From positions 26,658 to 90,657 of the forward strand of contig JAGAYH010000036.1 of assembly GCA_017940565.1 (NCBI GenBank): a stretch of 64,000 nucleotides of DNA, written 5' to 3'. How positions within the stretch are numbered: position 1 is the stretch's first letter; each line of letters opens with the position of its first letter. Below, piece after piece: positions 34,239 to 42,426 of the stretch. The notes beneath the pieces were generated by a model. It worked only from the letters and a program-made list of their open reading frames with translations, was not told the DNA's origin and ran no database searches. Origin of the DNA: Bacteroidaceae bacterium (GTDB lineage Bacteria; Bacteroidota; Bacteroidia; Bacteroidales; Bacteroidaceae). The position numbers and the translations under genes were made by a program.

Positions 34239-34299
34239 TTCTTTCGTCTATTTTGCTGTAAAAATAAGAAAAATAAACGAGCTGTTCGCGTTTTATTCG

Positions 34300-34307
34300 T
34301 AATTTTG
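34300..34307 (+). promoter_or_regulatory. -7 box for the polyprenyl synthase gene
   Basis: TAATTTTG (TAnnTTTG), 21 bp before the GTG at 34328. Confidence 0.55.
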
Positions 34308-34327
34308 CGTTACAAATTTGCAATTCC

Positions 34328-35302
34328 GTGAATCAGTTAGAGCAAATAAAACTGCCGATACTTGCCGATTTGGTGCGTTTCAACGAGATTTTCGACAACA
34401 CTCTGAGACACACAAATCCCCTGCTACACCGTGTTTTCCAGCATATTCTCATGCGGAAAGGGAAACTCATGCGCCCCACCCTTTTGCTTCTCACAGCCCG
34501 CGAATACGGGCAGCCCACCGAAGCCACCTATCTCTCTGCCGTCATGCTCGAACTGCTCCACACGGCCTCATTGGTTCACGACGACGTGGTTGACGAAAGC
34601 GACGAACGCCGCGGGCAGTCGGCCGTACATTCCGACTTTGGCAACAATGTGGCTGTGCTCGTGGGCGACTGGCTCCTGTCGTCGGCCCTGGAAAAAGCCG
34701 CCGAGACCCACAACTTGCGTATAGTTGAGCACGTTGCCCGACTCGGCAAGAATCTGGCCTCGGGCGAAATCATACAGCTTTCAAACACCGAGACCGACAG
34801 CCTTTCAGAAGAAACTTATTACGATGTCATACGCCTGAAAACGGCGTCGCTCTTTATCGAAGCCGCCATGCTCGGGGCCATTTCCGTGGATGCCGACGAT
34901 GCCGACGTGCAACGCATGAGCCGCTTGGGTGAGATCATCGGCCTCTGCTTCCAAATAAAGGACGATATCTTCGATTATTCCGCCAATTCTGACATCGGAA
35001 AACCCACAGGCAGCGATATGGCCGAAGGCAAACTCACCCTGCCTGCCCTTCTTGCCCTCAAGTCGCATGGCGACGACTCCTTGCGCGCGCTGGCCCGCAA
35101 GGTAAAGGCCTGCAATGCCTCCAAAGACGATATTGCCCGGCTGGTGGAATTTACAAAAACCTCCGGTGGAATCGATGATTCTTACACGGTGATGGAGCAA
35201 CTTACGGCTCAGGCAAAGCAGCTCGTGGCCGATTTCCAAAATACCGAAATCAAGCGTTCTTTGCTGTCATACATTGATTTCGTGTCTTCGCGCACCCTTT
35301 GA
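34328..35302 (+). CDS. Polyprenyl (octaprenyl-type) diphosphate synthase
   Basis: 324-residue prenyltransferase elongating isoprenoid diphosphates, most likely for the menaquinone side chain. The first Asp-rich motif is DDVVDESDERRG and the second is DDIFDY, with KTASLF and GKLMRPTL (substrate Lys-Arg region) between and before. Length and motifs match IspB-type long-chain synthases; the chain length cannot be judged from sequence. The start codon is GTG (MNQLEQIKL); no nearer ATG keeps the N-terminal helix. Divergent from polA. Confidence 0.92.
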   Translation: MNQLEQIKLPILADLVRFNEIFDNTLRHTNPLLHRVFQHILMRKGKLMRPTLLLLTAREYGQPTEATYLSAVMLELLHTASLVHDDVVDESDERRGQSAVHSDFGNNVAVLVGDWLLSSALEKAAETHNLRIVEHVARLGKNLASGEIIQLSNTETDSLSEETYYDVIRLKTASLFIEAAMLGAISVDADDADVQRMSRLGEIIGLCFQIKDDIFDYSANSDIGKPTGSDMAEGKLTLPALLALKSHGDDSLRALARKVKACNASKDDIARLVEFTKTSGGIDDSYTVMEQLTAQAKQLVADFQNTEIKRSLLSYIDFVSSRTL

Positions 35303-35388
35303 TCTTATTCCCGTTGTCTTTATCTCCTCCTCTTTTTTTGTGAAAAATCTTGACACGTCGAAGACATGGGTCAGATTTCTGGCTGTAA

Positions 35389-35451
35389 AGGCGGCGTTTC
35401 AGAAATCAGAAGCGGCGCTTCAAATTTTTGAAGCGCCGCTTCTGTTGAACT
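35389..35451. repeat. R11: 21-nt-unit repeat, inverted form; two-way terminator
   Basis: Units at 35389, 35410 and 35431. The last two form the longest hairpin of the family: perfect 17-bp arms (35408-35424 and 35427-35443) with a TT loop. It lies between the convergent polyprenyl synthase and deoC genes. The remaining gap to 35527 shows nothing else. Confidence 0.85.
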
Positions 35452-35527
35452 AATTTTGAACACCAAAGATAATCAGTTTGTTATGAAAGGTGTTCAAAAA
35501 GGGTGAAATTTTTTGACATTGGCGCCA

Positions 35528-36487
35528 CTAAAATGCCGTGACGCTTTCACCCTTGATGTCGCTGAGCAGGTGGTTGGCCAGACCACTGGCACCAATGCGC
35601 AGCAGAGTAGGGGTGAGCCATTCTTTGCCAAGCACTTCCTTAACGATGGAGTAGTAGTCTACAGCCTGCGCAGAGCTACGTACGCCTCCGGCTATTTTGA
35701 GGCCTATGCGGGTGCCTGTCTTACCGAAATAGTCCTTGATGGCCTGACACATCACATAAACGGCTGCCGGCGTGGCTCCGGGTTCTATCTTGCCCGTTGA
35801 GGTCTTGATGAAGTTGGCACCGCTGTATATGGCCATGAGGGCTGCCTTCTTTATATTGACGGCCGTCTGCAGTGCTCCTGTCTCAAGAATGACTTTCAGA
35901 GGTACATCTTCGCCGCAAATGGCTTTCAGCTCCTGGATTTCGTCACTTACCGTCTCATAATCACCGTCAAGGAAATAGCCTACCGGCATGACGGTGTCAA
36001 TCTCCGTGGCGCCGTCTTTCAAGGCCAAGGCCGTTTCAATGGTCTTTACTTCCGGAAATGTCTGGGATGCAGGGAAACCGCCTGTCACCGTGCTAACGGC
36101 CATGCCGTCTGCCTCGAGCGATTGGCTGACCAGGCTGACGAATCGCGGATAAACACAAATGCCGGCCGGGGTGGGGAAGTCGGGGTTGGCATCGGTGAAG
36201 CGGTTGATGCGCTCAACAAAGGCGAGGATGCCGTCTTCGTTGTCTGTGACACGCAGCGAAGTGAGTTCAATGCAACTGAAAAGAAAACGTTTCACTTCCG
36301 TGGTGTCGTTTTCGGCCTGACATTTTTCAACCAGGGAGCGAACTTCATTTTGCACGATTTCATCGTGGAGATGCAGCTCATACTGAGCCAGCATTTGGTC
36401 GTATTTTGAGCTTTCTGCGACGTGGTCATGGTGGTGACCGCACTCACAGTTTTCGTCGTGATGATGGTGGTGATGATGTTCTGTCAT
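35528..36487 (-). CDS. deoC: Deoxyribose-phosphate aldolase with His-rich N-terminus
   Basis: 319-residue class I aldolase cleaving 2-deoxyribose-5-phosphate to glyceraldehyde-3-phosphate and acetaldehyde. The Schiff-base Lys is in FIKTSTGK, the second Lys in LKVILETG, and the Asp in EIDTVM. It is longer than E. coli DeoC because of about 60 extra N-terminal residues that begin with seven consecutive His (MTEHHHHHHHDENCECGHHHDH), a likely metal-binding tail. Last gene of the operon mnmG-uvrC-dtd-mazG-deoC, 11 bp after the mazG-like gene. Confidence 0.93.
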   Translation of the reverse strand: MTEHHHHHHHDENCECGHHHDHVAESSKYDQMLAQYELHLHDEIVQNEVRSLVEKCQAENDTTEVKRFLFSCIELTSLRVTDNEDGILAFVERINRFTDANPDFPTPAGICVYPRFVSLVSQSLEADGMAVSTVTGGFPASQTFPEVKTIETALALKDGATEIDTVMPVGYFLDGDYETVSDEIQELKAICGEDVPLKVILETGALQTAVNIKKAALMAIYSGANFIKTSTGKIEPGATPAAVYVMCQAIKDYFGKTGTRIGLKIAGGVRSSAQAVDYYSIVKEVLGKEWLTPTLLRIGASGLANHLLSDIKGESVTAF

Positions 36488-36498
36488 ATCGTTGGAAT

Positions 36499-36837
36499 TT
36501 ATTGGTTTAGTTTCGGATTGTTGATGTGTCGCGTGGCATCGCGTCGGGTCTTTTTCTCAATAGTGTTCCTAAAGGCTTCGGTCAAATCGACGCCTGTCTG
36601 GTTGGCCAGGCAAGCGAGCACCCACAAGACATCGGCCATTTCCTCGCTGAGATTACACTTCTCGCCAGGCTTGAAACTTTGGTCTCCATAGGTGCGTGCC
36701 ATCACTCGGGCCAGTTCGCCCACTTCTTCGGTAAGCACGGCCATATTGGTGAGTTCACTGAAATAGCGCACGCCATATTGGTGAATCCATTCGTCCACCA
36801 TTTGTTGTACTTCATTTAAAGTGAGTTCTTTATCCAT
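36499..36837 (-). CDS. MazG-like nucleotide pyrophosphohydrolase
   Basis: 112-residue MazG-type NTP pyrophosphatase, all-alpha. The metal-binding signature is split over two helices: LTEEVGELARVMAR (EExxE) and LSEEMADVLWVLACLAN (ExxD). Such small MazG proteins remove non-canonical or excess nucleotides. The start at 36837 (MDKELTLNEVQQ) gives the conserved N-terminus; a longer frame to 37107 overlaps dtd and is not real. It lies between dtd (13 bp) and deoC (11 bp). Confidence 0.9.
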   Translation of the reverse strand: MDKELTLNEVQQMVDEWIHQYGVRYFSELTNMAVLTEEVGELARVMARTYGDQSFKPGEKCNLSEEMADVLWVLACLANQTGVDLTEAFRNTIEKKTRRDATRHINNPKLNQ

Positions 36838-36850
36838 AGGAAAAGCCTTT

Positions 36851-37303
36851 CTATTCTTTGTTTTTTGTGTCCATGCAAATGGTGACCGGGCCATCGTTTG
36901 TGAGACGGACCTGCATATTGGCTCCGAACTCTCCGGTTTGGATGTTCTTCCCGATGAAATCGCCCATTTTTGAACAAAATGACTCGTAGAGCGGAATGGA
37001 TATATCGTGCGTCGCGGCACGGAACCAAGAAGGCCGGTTGCCTTTCTTGTATGAGGCCATGAGGGTAAATTGGCTAACACATAGGATATCGCCACCCACG
37101 TCCACAACGCTGCGGTTCATTACGCCGGCTTCATCGTCGAAGATGCGCAGTGCGCCGATTTTGTGTACCAGCCAGTCGGCATCGGCTTCGGAGTCGCTTT
37201 GTTCTACACCGAGCAACACCAGCAGACCTGTGCCAATTCTCGATTTCTCTTGTCCGTCGATGCTTACTGACGCTTCGCTCACTCGTTGAATAACAGCTCT
37301 CAT
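36851..37303 (-). CDS. dtd: D-aminoacyl-tRNA deacylase
   Basis: 150 residues, full length for DTD, which removes D-amino acids from tRNA. The family's active-site motifs are both present: SQFTLMA (Ser-Gln-Phe-Thr) and NDGPVTICMDT (the GPVT motif, with NDGP in place of the more usual NxGP). N-terminus MRAVIQRVSEASV is characteristic. Twelve bp after uvrC and 13 bp before the mazG-like gene. Confidence 0.94.
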   Translation of the reverse strand: MRAVIQRVSEASVSIDGQEKSRIGTGLLVLLGVEQSDSEADADWLVHKIGALRIFDDEAGVMNRSVVDVGGDILCVSQFTLMASYKKGNRPSWFRAATHDISIPLYESFCSKMGDFIGKNIQTGEFGANMQVRLTNDGPVTICMDTKNKE

Positions 37304-37315
37304 TTGTAATAATGT

Positions 37316-39169
37316 CTATTCTGTTTTTTCCGTTAATTCTATGAATGGATGTAGCGCGGCATAAAGTGCCGAACCTCGTTTGTTGCCTATAACCTCTTGC
37401 AAGGCCTGTTCTGGTGCCTCCTTAATGCGCTTTAAGCTCTTGAACCGTTTGATTAATAACTCTTTTGTTGTCTTTCCAACGCCAGGGATGTCATCAAGTG
37501 CGGAATGAAGTTGGCACTTGGCCCGTTTCTGTCGGTGAAAGGTTATGGCAAAGCGGTGTACTTCATCCTGCATGCGTGTCAGCAAGTGGAAGAGTTCGCT
37601 GTTCTGCTTCATGCCGATGACAATGGGCGGCGAACCGTAGAGCAACTCGTTGGTGCGGTGGCGATTGTCTTTAGCGAGGCCTGCGATGGGTATCTCCAGG
37701 TGCAGTTCATCTTCAACTACCTTGCGCACACATTCCATTTGCCCCTTTCCACCGTCGGTAATAATCAAGTCAGGCATGGGTTGATCCTCCTCGGCCATTC
37801 GGGTGTAGCGACGGCGCACGACTTCTTGCATAGAGGCGTAGTCATCGGGGCCTTCCACTGTTTTAATGATGTATTTTCTATAGAGTTTTTTTGCCGGTTT
37901 CAGTTTTTCAAAAACGACACAGGCGGCCACTGCATCACTTCCCTGGATGTTTGAGTTATCAAATAATTCCACCCGAATGGGTAGCTTGGGAAGATGCAGG
38001 TGTTGCTGTATTTCTTTCATCAGCCGGACGCTCTTTTGTTCCGGATTAAGTTTTTCAGCCTGTTTCAGGCGGTCAAACTTGTATTGTTTTACGTTCAGAC
38101 CCGATAAATCCAGTAATTTTCTTTTGTCTCCTCGTTGCGGTACGGTCATGATTATGTCCTGCAAGGGTAGGTCTATTTCGAAAGGAACGACAATTTCCTT
38201 TGATTTTGAATGAAACCGTTCCCGCATTTCCACAATGCCCAGCGTTAGGAGTTCTGAAGGGCTCTCATCCATTTTTTTCTTGTATTCGAACGTGAAGGCC
38301 TGCGTAATGCTGCCGCGAATAACATGAAGGTAGTTGATAAAAGCGTTTTTCTCGTCAGTTTCGATGTTGAATACGTCCAGGTTAGTATTGCTAGGGTGAA
38401 CAATTTCGCTCTTGGCTTGGAAGGAGCGCAACATGTCGAAGCGTTCTTTTATGATTTGAGCCTCCTCGAACCTCATCATTCCCGCAAGTTCCTCCATGCG
38501 TTGTTTCATTTTGTTGAGCACATTGTCTGTGTTTCCTTTGAGGATTTCGCGGCATTCGTCAATATTTTCGTTGTATTCTTCGCGTGACTGTTTTCCTATG
38601 CACGGCGCCTTGCACTTTTTGATCTGATAATTCAGGCAGATTTCGTATTTTCCTTCTTTTACGCCTGTCTCATTCATTGGCATCATGCAAGGTCTGGGGA
38701 AATACATGGCTTTAATCAGGTCGAGCAGAGTGTACATGGTCCCGACGTGTGAATAGGGACCAAAGTATTGTCCGTGTTTCAGGTTTATCTGTCTTGTCTT
38801 GTAAATCCGTGGATAATCTTCTTTGGTAATGCAGATGCTCGGATAAGTCTTGTCATCTTTTAAGAGGACATTGTATTTTGGCTTGTATTGCTTGATAAGA
38901 TTGTTCTCAAGCAGCAGGGCGTCTTCCTCCGTGTTGACAACAATATATTTTATGTTGTGAATCTTGCTGACCAGCATTGTGGTCTTGGCGCTTTGTTGTT
39001 CCTTGTTGAAATAGGAGCTGACGCGGCGCTTCAGGTTTTTGGCTTTCCCGACATAGATAATGGTGCCTTCGGCATCATAGTATTGATAGCTGCCGGGCTT
39101 TTCCGGCAGGCTGGCAACAATGTTTTTTAGCTGTTGCAGACGTGTTTCGTTTTCTTTTTTCTTTGTCAT
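37316..39169 (-). CDS. uvrC: Excinuclease ABC subunit C
   Basis: 617 residues. N-terminal GIY-YIG nuclease (GSYQYYDAEGTIIYVGKAKNLKRRVSSYF) making the 3' cut, a Cys-bearing region (CLNYQIKKCKAPCIG), a UVR motif (MRFEEAQIIKERFDML), a C-terminal RNase H-like domain (ELFDNSNIQG, ITDGGKGQM) making the 5' cut, and a helix-hairpin-helix (DDIPGVGKTTKELL). All parts are present. Its GC content is visibly lower than most genes in the window. Its ATG directly abuts the parS site that fills the gap after mnmG. Confidence 0.95.
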   Translation of the reverse strand: MTKKKENETRLQQLKNIVASLPEKPGSYQYYDAEGTIIYVGKAKNLKRRVSSYFNKEQQSAKTTMLVSKIHNIKYIVVNTEEDALLLENNLIKQYKPKYNVLLKDDKTYPSICITKEDYPRIYKTRQINLKHGQYFGPYSHVGTMYTLLDLIKAMYFPRPCMMPMNETGVKEGKYEICLNYQIKKCKAPCIGKQSREEYNENIDECREILKGNTDNVLNKMKQRMEELAGMMRFEEAQIIKERFDMLRSFQAKSEIVHPSNTNLDVFNIETDEKNAFINYLHVIRGSITQAFTFEYKKKMDESPSELLTLGIVEMRERFHSKSKEIVVPFEIDLPLQDIIMTVPQRGDKRKLLDLSGLNVKQYKFDRLKQAEKLNPEQKSVRLMKEIQQHLHLPKLPIRVELFDNSNIQGSDAVAACVVFEKLKPAKKLYRKYIIKTVEGPDDYASMQEVVRRRYTRMAEEDQPMPDLIITDGGKGQMECVRKVVEDELHLEIPIAGLAKDNRHRTNELLYGSPPIVIGMKQNSELFHLLTRMQDEVHRFAITFHRQKRAKCQLHSALDDIPGVGKTTKELLIKRFKSLKRIKEAPEQALQEVIGNKRGSALYAALHPFIELTEKTE

Positions 39170-39185
39170 TGTTCCACGTGAAACA
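39170..39185. other. parS centromere site
   Basis: TGTTCCACGTGAAACA matches the bacterial ParB-binding consensus TGTTnCACGTGAAACA at every position. It occupies 16 of the 18 bases between the mnmG stop (39188-39190) and the uvrC start (39169). parS sites usually cluster near the replication origin and often near mnmG. Confidence 0.9.
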
Positions 39186-39187
39186 CG

Positions 39188-41083
39188 TTATCGTTTCATG
39201 AGCACGAGCAGTACGTTGATGTCGCTGGGCGAAACGCCGGGGATGCGGCTTGCCTGTGCTAATGTGTCGGGGTTTATACGTGTAAGTTTTTGTCTGGCTT
39301 CGGTTGACAGCTGTTGGATGTCGTTATAGTTGAAGTGCCCTCTGATACGAATGTTTTCGAGGCGGTGCATCTTTTCTGCTTCCTGCTGTTGCCGCTGGAT
39401 GTAACCGCTGTACTTCATTTCTATTTCGGCCGTTTCAATAATTTCTTCGGTCTGTGATGGAATGGATTTTAGGTAGGACCGAAACGCCGGAATCATCGTG
39501 GAAAGAGCGTGTACGGAAAGTTCCGGGCGGGCGATGAGTTCGCTCAGTTTACATCCGTAAGTCAGCGGCGTGCTGCCTGCTGCCGACAATTTTTCGTTGA
39601 TAAACCTCGGTTTTATCGAATGGTTTTGGCAGAAATGGATAAGGTCTGAAATAGCCGTTTGTTTTGTCTCAAAAGGTTCCGATTCTTCTGTTGAGATAAG
39701 TCCGAGGCGTTTGGCATGGGGGGTTAGTCGTTGGTCGGCATTGTCCTGGCGCAGCAAAATGCGGTATTCGGCGCGTGAAGTAAACATGCGGTAGGGTTCG
39801 TCCACGCCTTTGGTGACCAAATCGTCGATGAGCACGCCGATATACGACTCGTCGCGGTGCATGACGAAGGGTTTGCTGCCGCTACATTTCAGGGCGGCGT
39901 TGATGCCTGCCACCAGCCCCTGTCCCGCCGCTTCTTCGTAGCCAGTGGTGCCATTGACCTGACCGGCCAGGAACAGACCGTCAACCACCTTCGATTCCAA
40001 GGAGTGAAAGAGCTGTGTGGGGTCGAAAAAGTCATACTCAATGGCATAGCCCGGGCGGAAGATGCGTGCTTGGGCAAATGCCGGTATCTTGTGAAGGGCC
40101 TTAAGCTGTACGTCGAGCGGCAGACTAGAAGAGAATCCGTTGAGATAAAGCGCGTTAGTATTATTACCCTCCGGCTCCAGGAAGAGCGGGTGGTGGGTGC
40201 GTTCGGGAAACGTCTGCAGTTTGGTCTCGATGCTTGGACAGTAGCGTGGGCCGATGCTCTGAATCTGCCCGTTGTAGAGCGGCGAGTCGGCCAGTCCTTC
40301 GCGCAGGCTGTTGTGCACCTCCTCGTTCGTGTTGCAGAGCCAGCAGCACAGTTGGGGTAGGGGACGACGTCTTGAACGGAATGAAAAACGGTGGAAATCA
40401 TCCTCACCCTCCTGGCGTTCGAGCAAGTCGAAATTGACGGAACGTGCGTCGATGCGCAGTGGGGTGCCCGTTTTCATGCGGTCAACCCTTATGCCTTGTG
40501 CTGCAATCGATTCCGACAGTTTCAGAACCGCAGGTTCAGCCAGGCGTCCGCCGGGCACTTGCTTTCGTCCTATGTGCATGAGTCCGTTGAGGAACGTGCC
40601 GGCGGTGATGACGACGCAGCGGGCGCGGAACTCCAGTCCCCAGACGGTGCGCACGCCGGCAGCGCGGCCGTTTTCCAAAAGCAATTCCTCGGCCTGATCT
40701 TGCCAGATGTAGAGGTTGGGTGTGTTTTCGAGCACTTCGCGCCATTTTGTGCTGAACTTGTTGCGGTCGCACTGGGCGCGGGGGCTCCACATGGCAGGGC
40801 CTTTCGAACGGTTGAGCATGCGAAACTGTATGGCCGTTTCGTCGGTCACCAGGCCGGTCATGCCGCCCAGGGCGTCCACTTCGCGTACGATTTGTCCTTT
40901 GGCAATGCCGCCGATGGCAGGGTTGCAGCTCATTTGGGCTATTTTCTCCATGTCCATGGTAATGAGGCACGTCAGTGCTCCCATCCGGGCGGCGGCGCTG
41001 GCGGCTTCGCACCCGGCATGGCCCGCCCCGATGACGAGGACGTCGTAGTGGAAGTGGGGGTCGTTGTGGAACGTATCGCTCAT
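39188..41083 (-). CDS. mnmG: tRNA uridine-5-carboxymethylaminomethyl modification enzyme MnmG
   Basis: 631-residue FAD protein that, with MnmE, modifies U34 of tRNAs. The FAD motif is VLVIGAGHAGCEAASAAARMG. Other family motifs are CNPAIGGIAKGQIVREVDALGG, MLNRSKGPAMWSPRAQCDR, KTGTPLRID and, near the C-terminus, GYIQRQQQEAEKM. The operon continues with uvrC, dtd, a mazG-like gene and deoC. A -7 box ends 8 bp before the ATG, so the transcript is probably leaderless. Confidence 0.96.
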   Translation of the reverse strand: MSDTFHNDPHFHYDVLVIGAGHAGCEAASAAARMGALTCLITMDMEKIAQMSCNPAIGGIAKGQIVREVDALGGMTGLVTDETAIQFRMLNRSKGPAMWSPRAQCDRNKFSTKWREVLENTPNLYIWQDQAEELLLENGRAAGVRTVWGLEFRARCVVITAGTFLNGLMHIGRKQVPGGRLAEPAVLKLSESIAAQGIRVDRMKTGTPLRIDARSVNFDLLERQEGEDDFHRFSFRSRRRPLPQLCCWLCNTNEEVHNSLREGLADSPLYNGQIQSIGPRYCPSIETKLQTFPERTHHPLFLEPEGNNTNALYLNGFSSSLPLDVQLKALHKIPAFAQARIFRPGYAIEYDFFDPTQLFHSLESKVVDGLFLAGQVNGTTGYEEAAGQGLVAGINAALKCSGSKPFVMHRDESYIGVLIDDLVTKGVDEPYRMFTSRAEYRILLRQDNADQRLTPHAKRLGLISTEESEPFETKQTAISDLIHFCQNHSIKPRFINEKLSAAGSTPLTYGCKLSELIARPELSVHALSTMIPAFRSYLKSIPSQTEEIIETAEIEMKYSGYIQRQQQEAEKMHRLENIRIRGHFNYNDIQQLSTEARQKLTRINPDTLAQASRIPGVSPSDINVLLVLMKR

Positions 41084-41090
41084 AATGCTG

Positions 41091-41098
41091 CAAATTTA
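41091..41098 (-). promoter_or_regulatory. -7 box for the mnmG operon (leaderless or nearly so)
   Basis: Minus-strand TAAATTTG (TAnnTTTG) ends 7 bp before the mnmG ATG, placing the expected transcription start at about the start codon. Confidence 0.6.
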
Positions 41099-41216
41099 CG
41101 CTATTTTCGTCAGACATTGCCCCTTGTCAAGGTCAAAAATTTCCCGATGCCGGTGGTCTGGCCGGCGGGCGAAACTGTTAAAAGTGTGAATGGCGTGGAA
41201 CGTTGTGTTAAAAAGG

Positions 41217-41300
41217 AGGCGCCGTTTCGGCTTGCAAAGGCGGCGCTTCAAAATTTTGAAACGCCGTTTCTGCGCGTCTAAATCCCACTTGTTTTTGACG
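41217..41300. repeat. R12: four direct 21-nt units in a divergent gap
   Basis: Units at 41217, 41238, 41259 and 41280 with cores AGGCGCCGTTTCG, AGGCGGCGCTTCA, AAACGCCGTTTCT, AAATCCCACTTGT. They read RRRFGLQ, RRRFKIL, KRRFCAS, KSHLFLT. Units two and three pair weakly. The gap 41084-41711 between divergent mnmG and the frd operon also holds a parS-like site and the frd promoter and leader. Confidence 0.87.
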
Positions 41301-41491
41301 ACCTCGGAACGGCTTGAATGCAAGCGGGTTGGAATTGTTAAAATCCGGTGCAATGAAATCGTGTGAAGTTACGTTTTTGTTAACTTCGTTGTCAGAGGGT
41401 GGGGTGGGGCGCGGGGAGTTTTTGTGCTGTCGGAACCGGAAAAACGGAAGTGATGCGCGAAATGTTTAATTTTCAGTTTGTTTTCTTTGTT

Positions 41492-41507
41492 TGTTCCACG
41501 GGAAACG
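41492..41507. other. Degenerate parS-like site
   Basis: TGTTCCACGGGAAACG matches parS at 14 of 16 positions (central T to G, last A to G). It lies 2.3 kb from the perfect site. Confidence 0.45.
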
Positions 41508-41561
41508 CCGTCTTTTTCGGGCCGTTTGAAAAAATCTTTTCGTTTTCGTGGGCAAAAACGC

Positions 41562-41591
41562 TTGAAAAGCGGATGAAAAAGGCTAATTTTG
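41562..41591 (+). promoter_or_regulatory. frd operon promoter and structured leader
   Basis: -33 TTG at 41562-41564, a 19-nt spacer and -7 TAATTTTG at 41584-41591. The predicted 5' leader is about 115 nt and contains the hairpin GCGCCCG-TG-CGGGCGC (41611-41626) followed by further GC-rich self-complementary sequence and then an AT-rich run to the start codon. Confidence 0.65.
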
Positions 41592-41711
41592 CATTTGATT
41601 AACGTAATGTGCGCCCGTGCGGGCGCGCCGGCGACCGTCGGTCGGCGTTGCCGGAAAAGACTCGTAAAGACAATTTGAAAATTAATAATAACTAAACAAT
41701 TCAATTTTATT

Positions 41712-42389
41712 ATGTGGTTAACTAAATCATCGATCGGAAAGAAAGTCGTCATGTCCGTAACCGGAATTGCGCTGATTCTTTTCCTCACATTCCACGCCGC
41801 TATGAACGTGGTAGCACTTTTTAGCGGCGATGCTTACAACGAGATTTGTGAGCTGTTGGGCGCCAACTGGTATGCCATTGTGGCCACGATGGGTCTCGCC
41901 GCCCTGGCCGTGATACACATCGTGTTTGCCTTCCTGCTCACATTCGAAAACCGTAAGGCCCGCGGCCAAAGCAAGTACGCCGTGACCGCCCGTCCTGAAA
42001 AAGTGGAGTGGGCCAGCCAGAACATGTTGGTGCTCGGCATCATCATCTTCCTGGGTCTGTTGCTCCACCTGTTCAACTTCTGGTACAACATGATGTTCGC
42101 CGAAATCGTGGGCACCATGGGCGCCTACAGCCCCTCCGACGGTTTCGCCTGGATTCAGGAAACATTCTCCAATCCGGTGTTTGTCGTGCTCTACGTCATC
42201 TGGATTGTAGCCATCTGGTTCCACCTGAGCCACGGTTTCTGGAGCGCCATCCAGACGCTGGGCTGGAGTGGCAAGACCTGGTTCTGCCGCTGGAAAATCA
42301 TCGGCCTGGTGTATGTGACCCTGCTCATGGCCGCCTTCCTTATCGTGGTGTTGGCCTTTGCCTTCAAGTGCGCCCCGAGTCTGTGTTGA
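41712..42389 (+). CDS. frdC: Succinate dehydrogenase/fumarate reductase cytochrome b subunit
   Basis: 225-residue membrane anchor with five hydrophobic spans, the single-subunit di-heme type found in Bacteroidota and epsilon-proteobacteria. It starts [21 protein letters not shown] (first span). Heme-ligand His candidates lie in [25 protein letters not shown] and WFHLSHGFW. It passes electrons between menaquinone and the FrdB clusters. First gene of the operon; 37 bp before frdA. Confidence 0.93.
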   Translation: MWLTKSSIGKKVVMSVTGIALILFLTFHAAMNVVALFSGDAYNEICELLGANWYAIVATMGLAALAVIHIVFAFLLTFENRKARGQSKYAVTARPEKVEWASQNMLVLGIIIFLGLLLHLFNFWYNMMFAEIVGTMGAYSPSDGFAWIQETFSNPVFVVLYVIWIVAIWFHLSHGFWSAIQTLGWSGKTWFCRWKIIGLVYVTLLMAAFLIVVLAFAFKCAPSLC

Positions 42390-42426
42390 ACTAAATAATG
42401 AACTTCATAGCAAAACAAAAGAAATT

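Noticed and set aside
42358-42426. Longer FrdA start at 42358
   Set aside because: It overlaps the end of frdC and adds residues that FrdA proteins do not have; 42427 gives the usual N-terminus.
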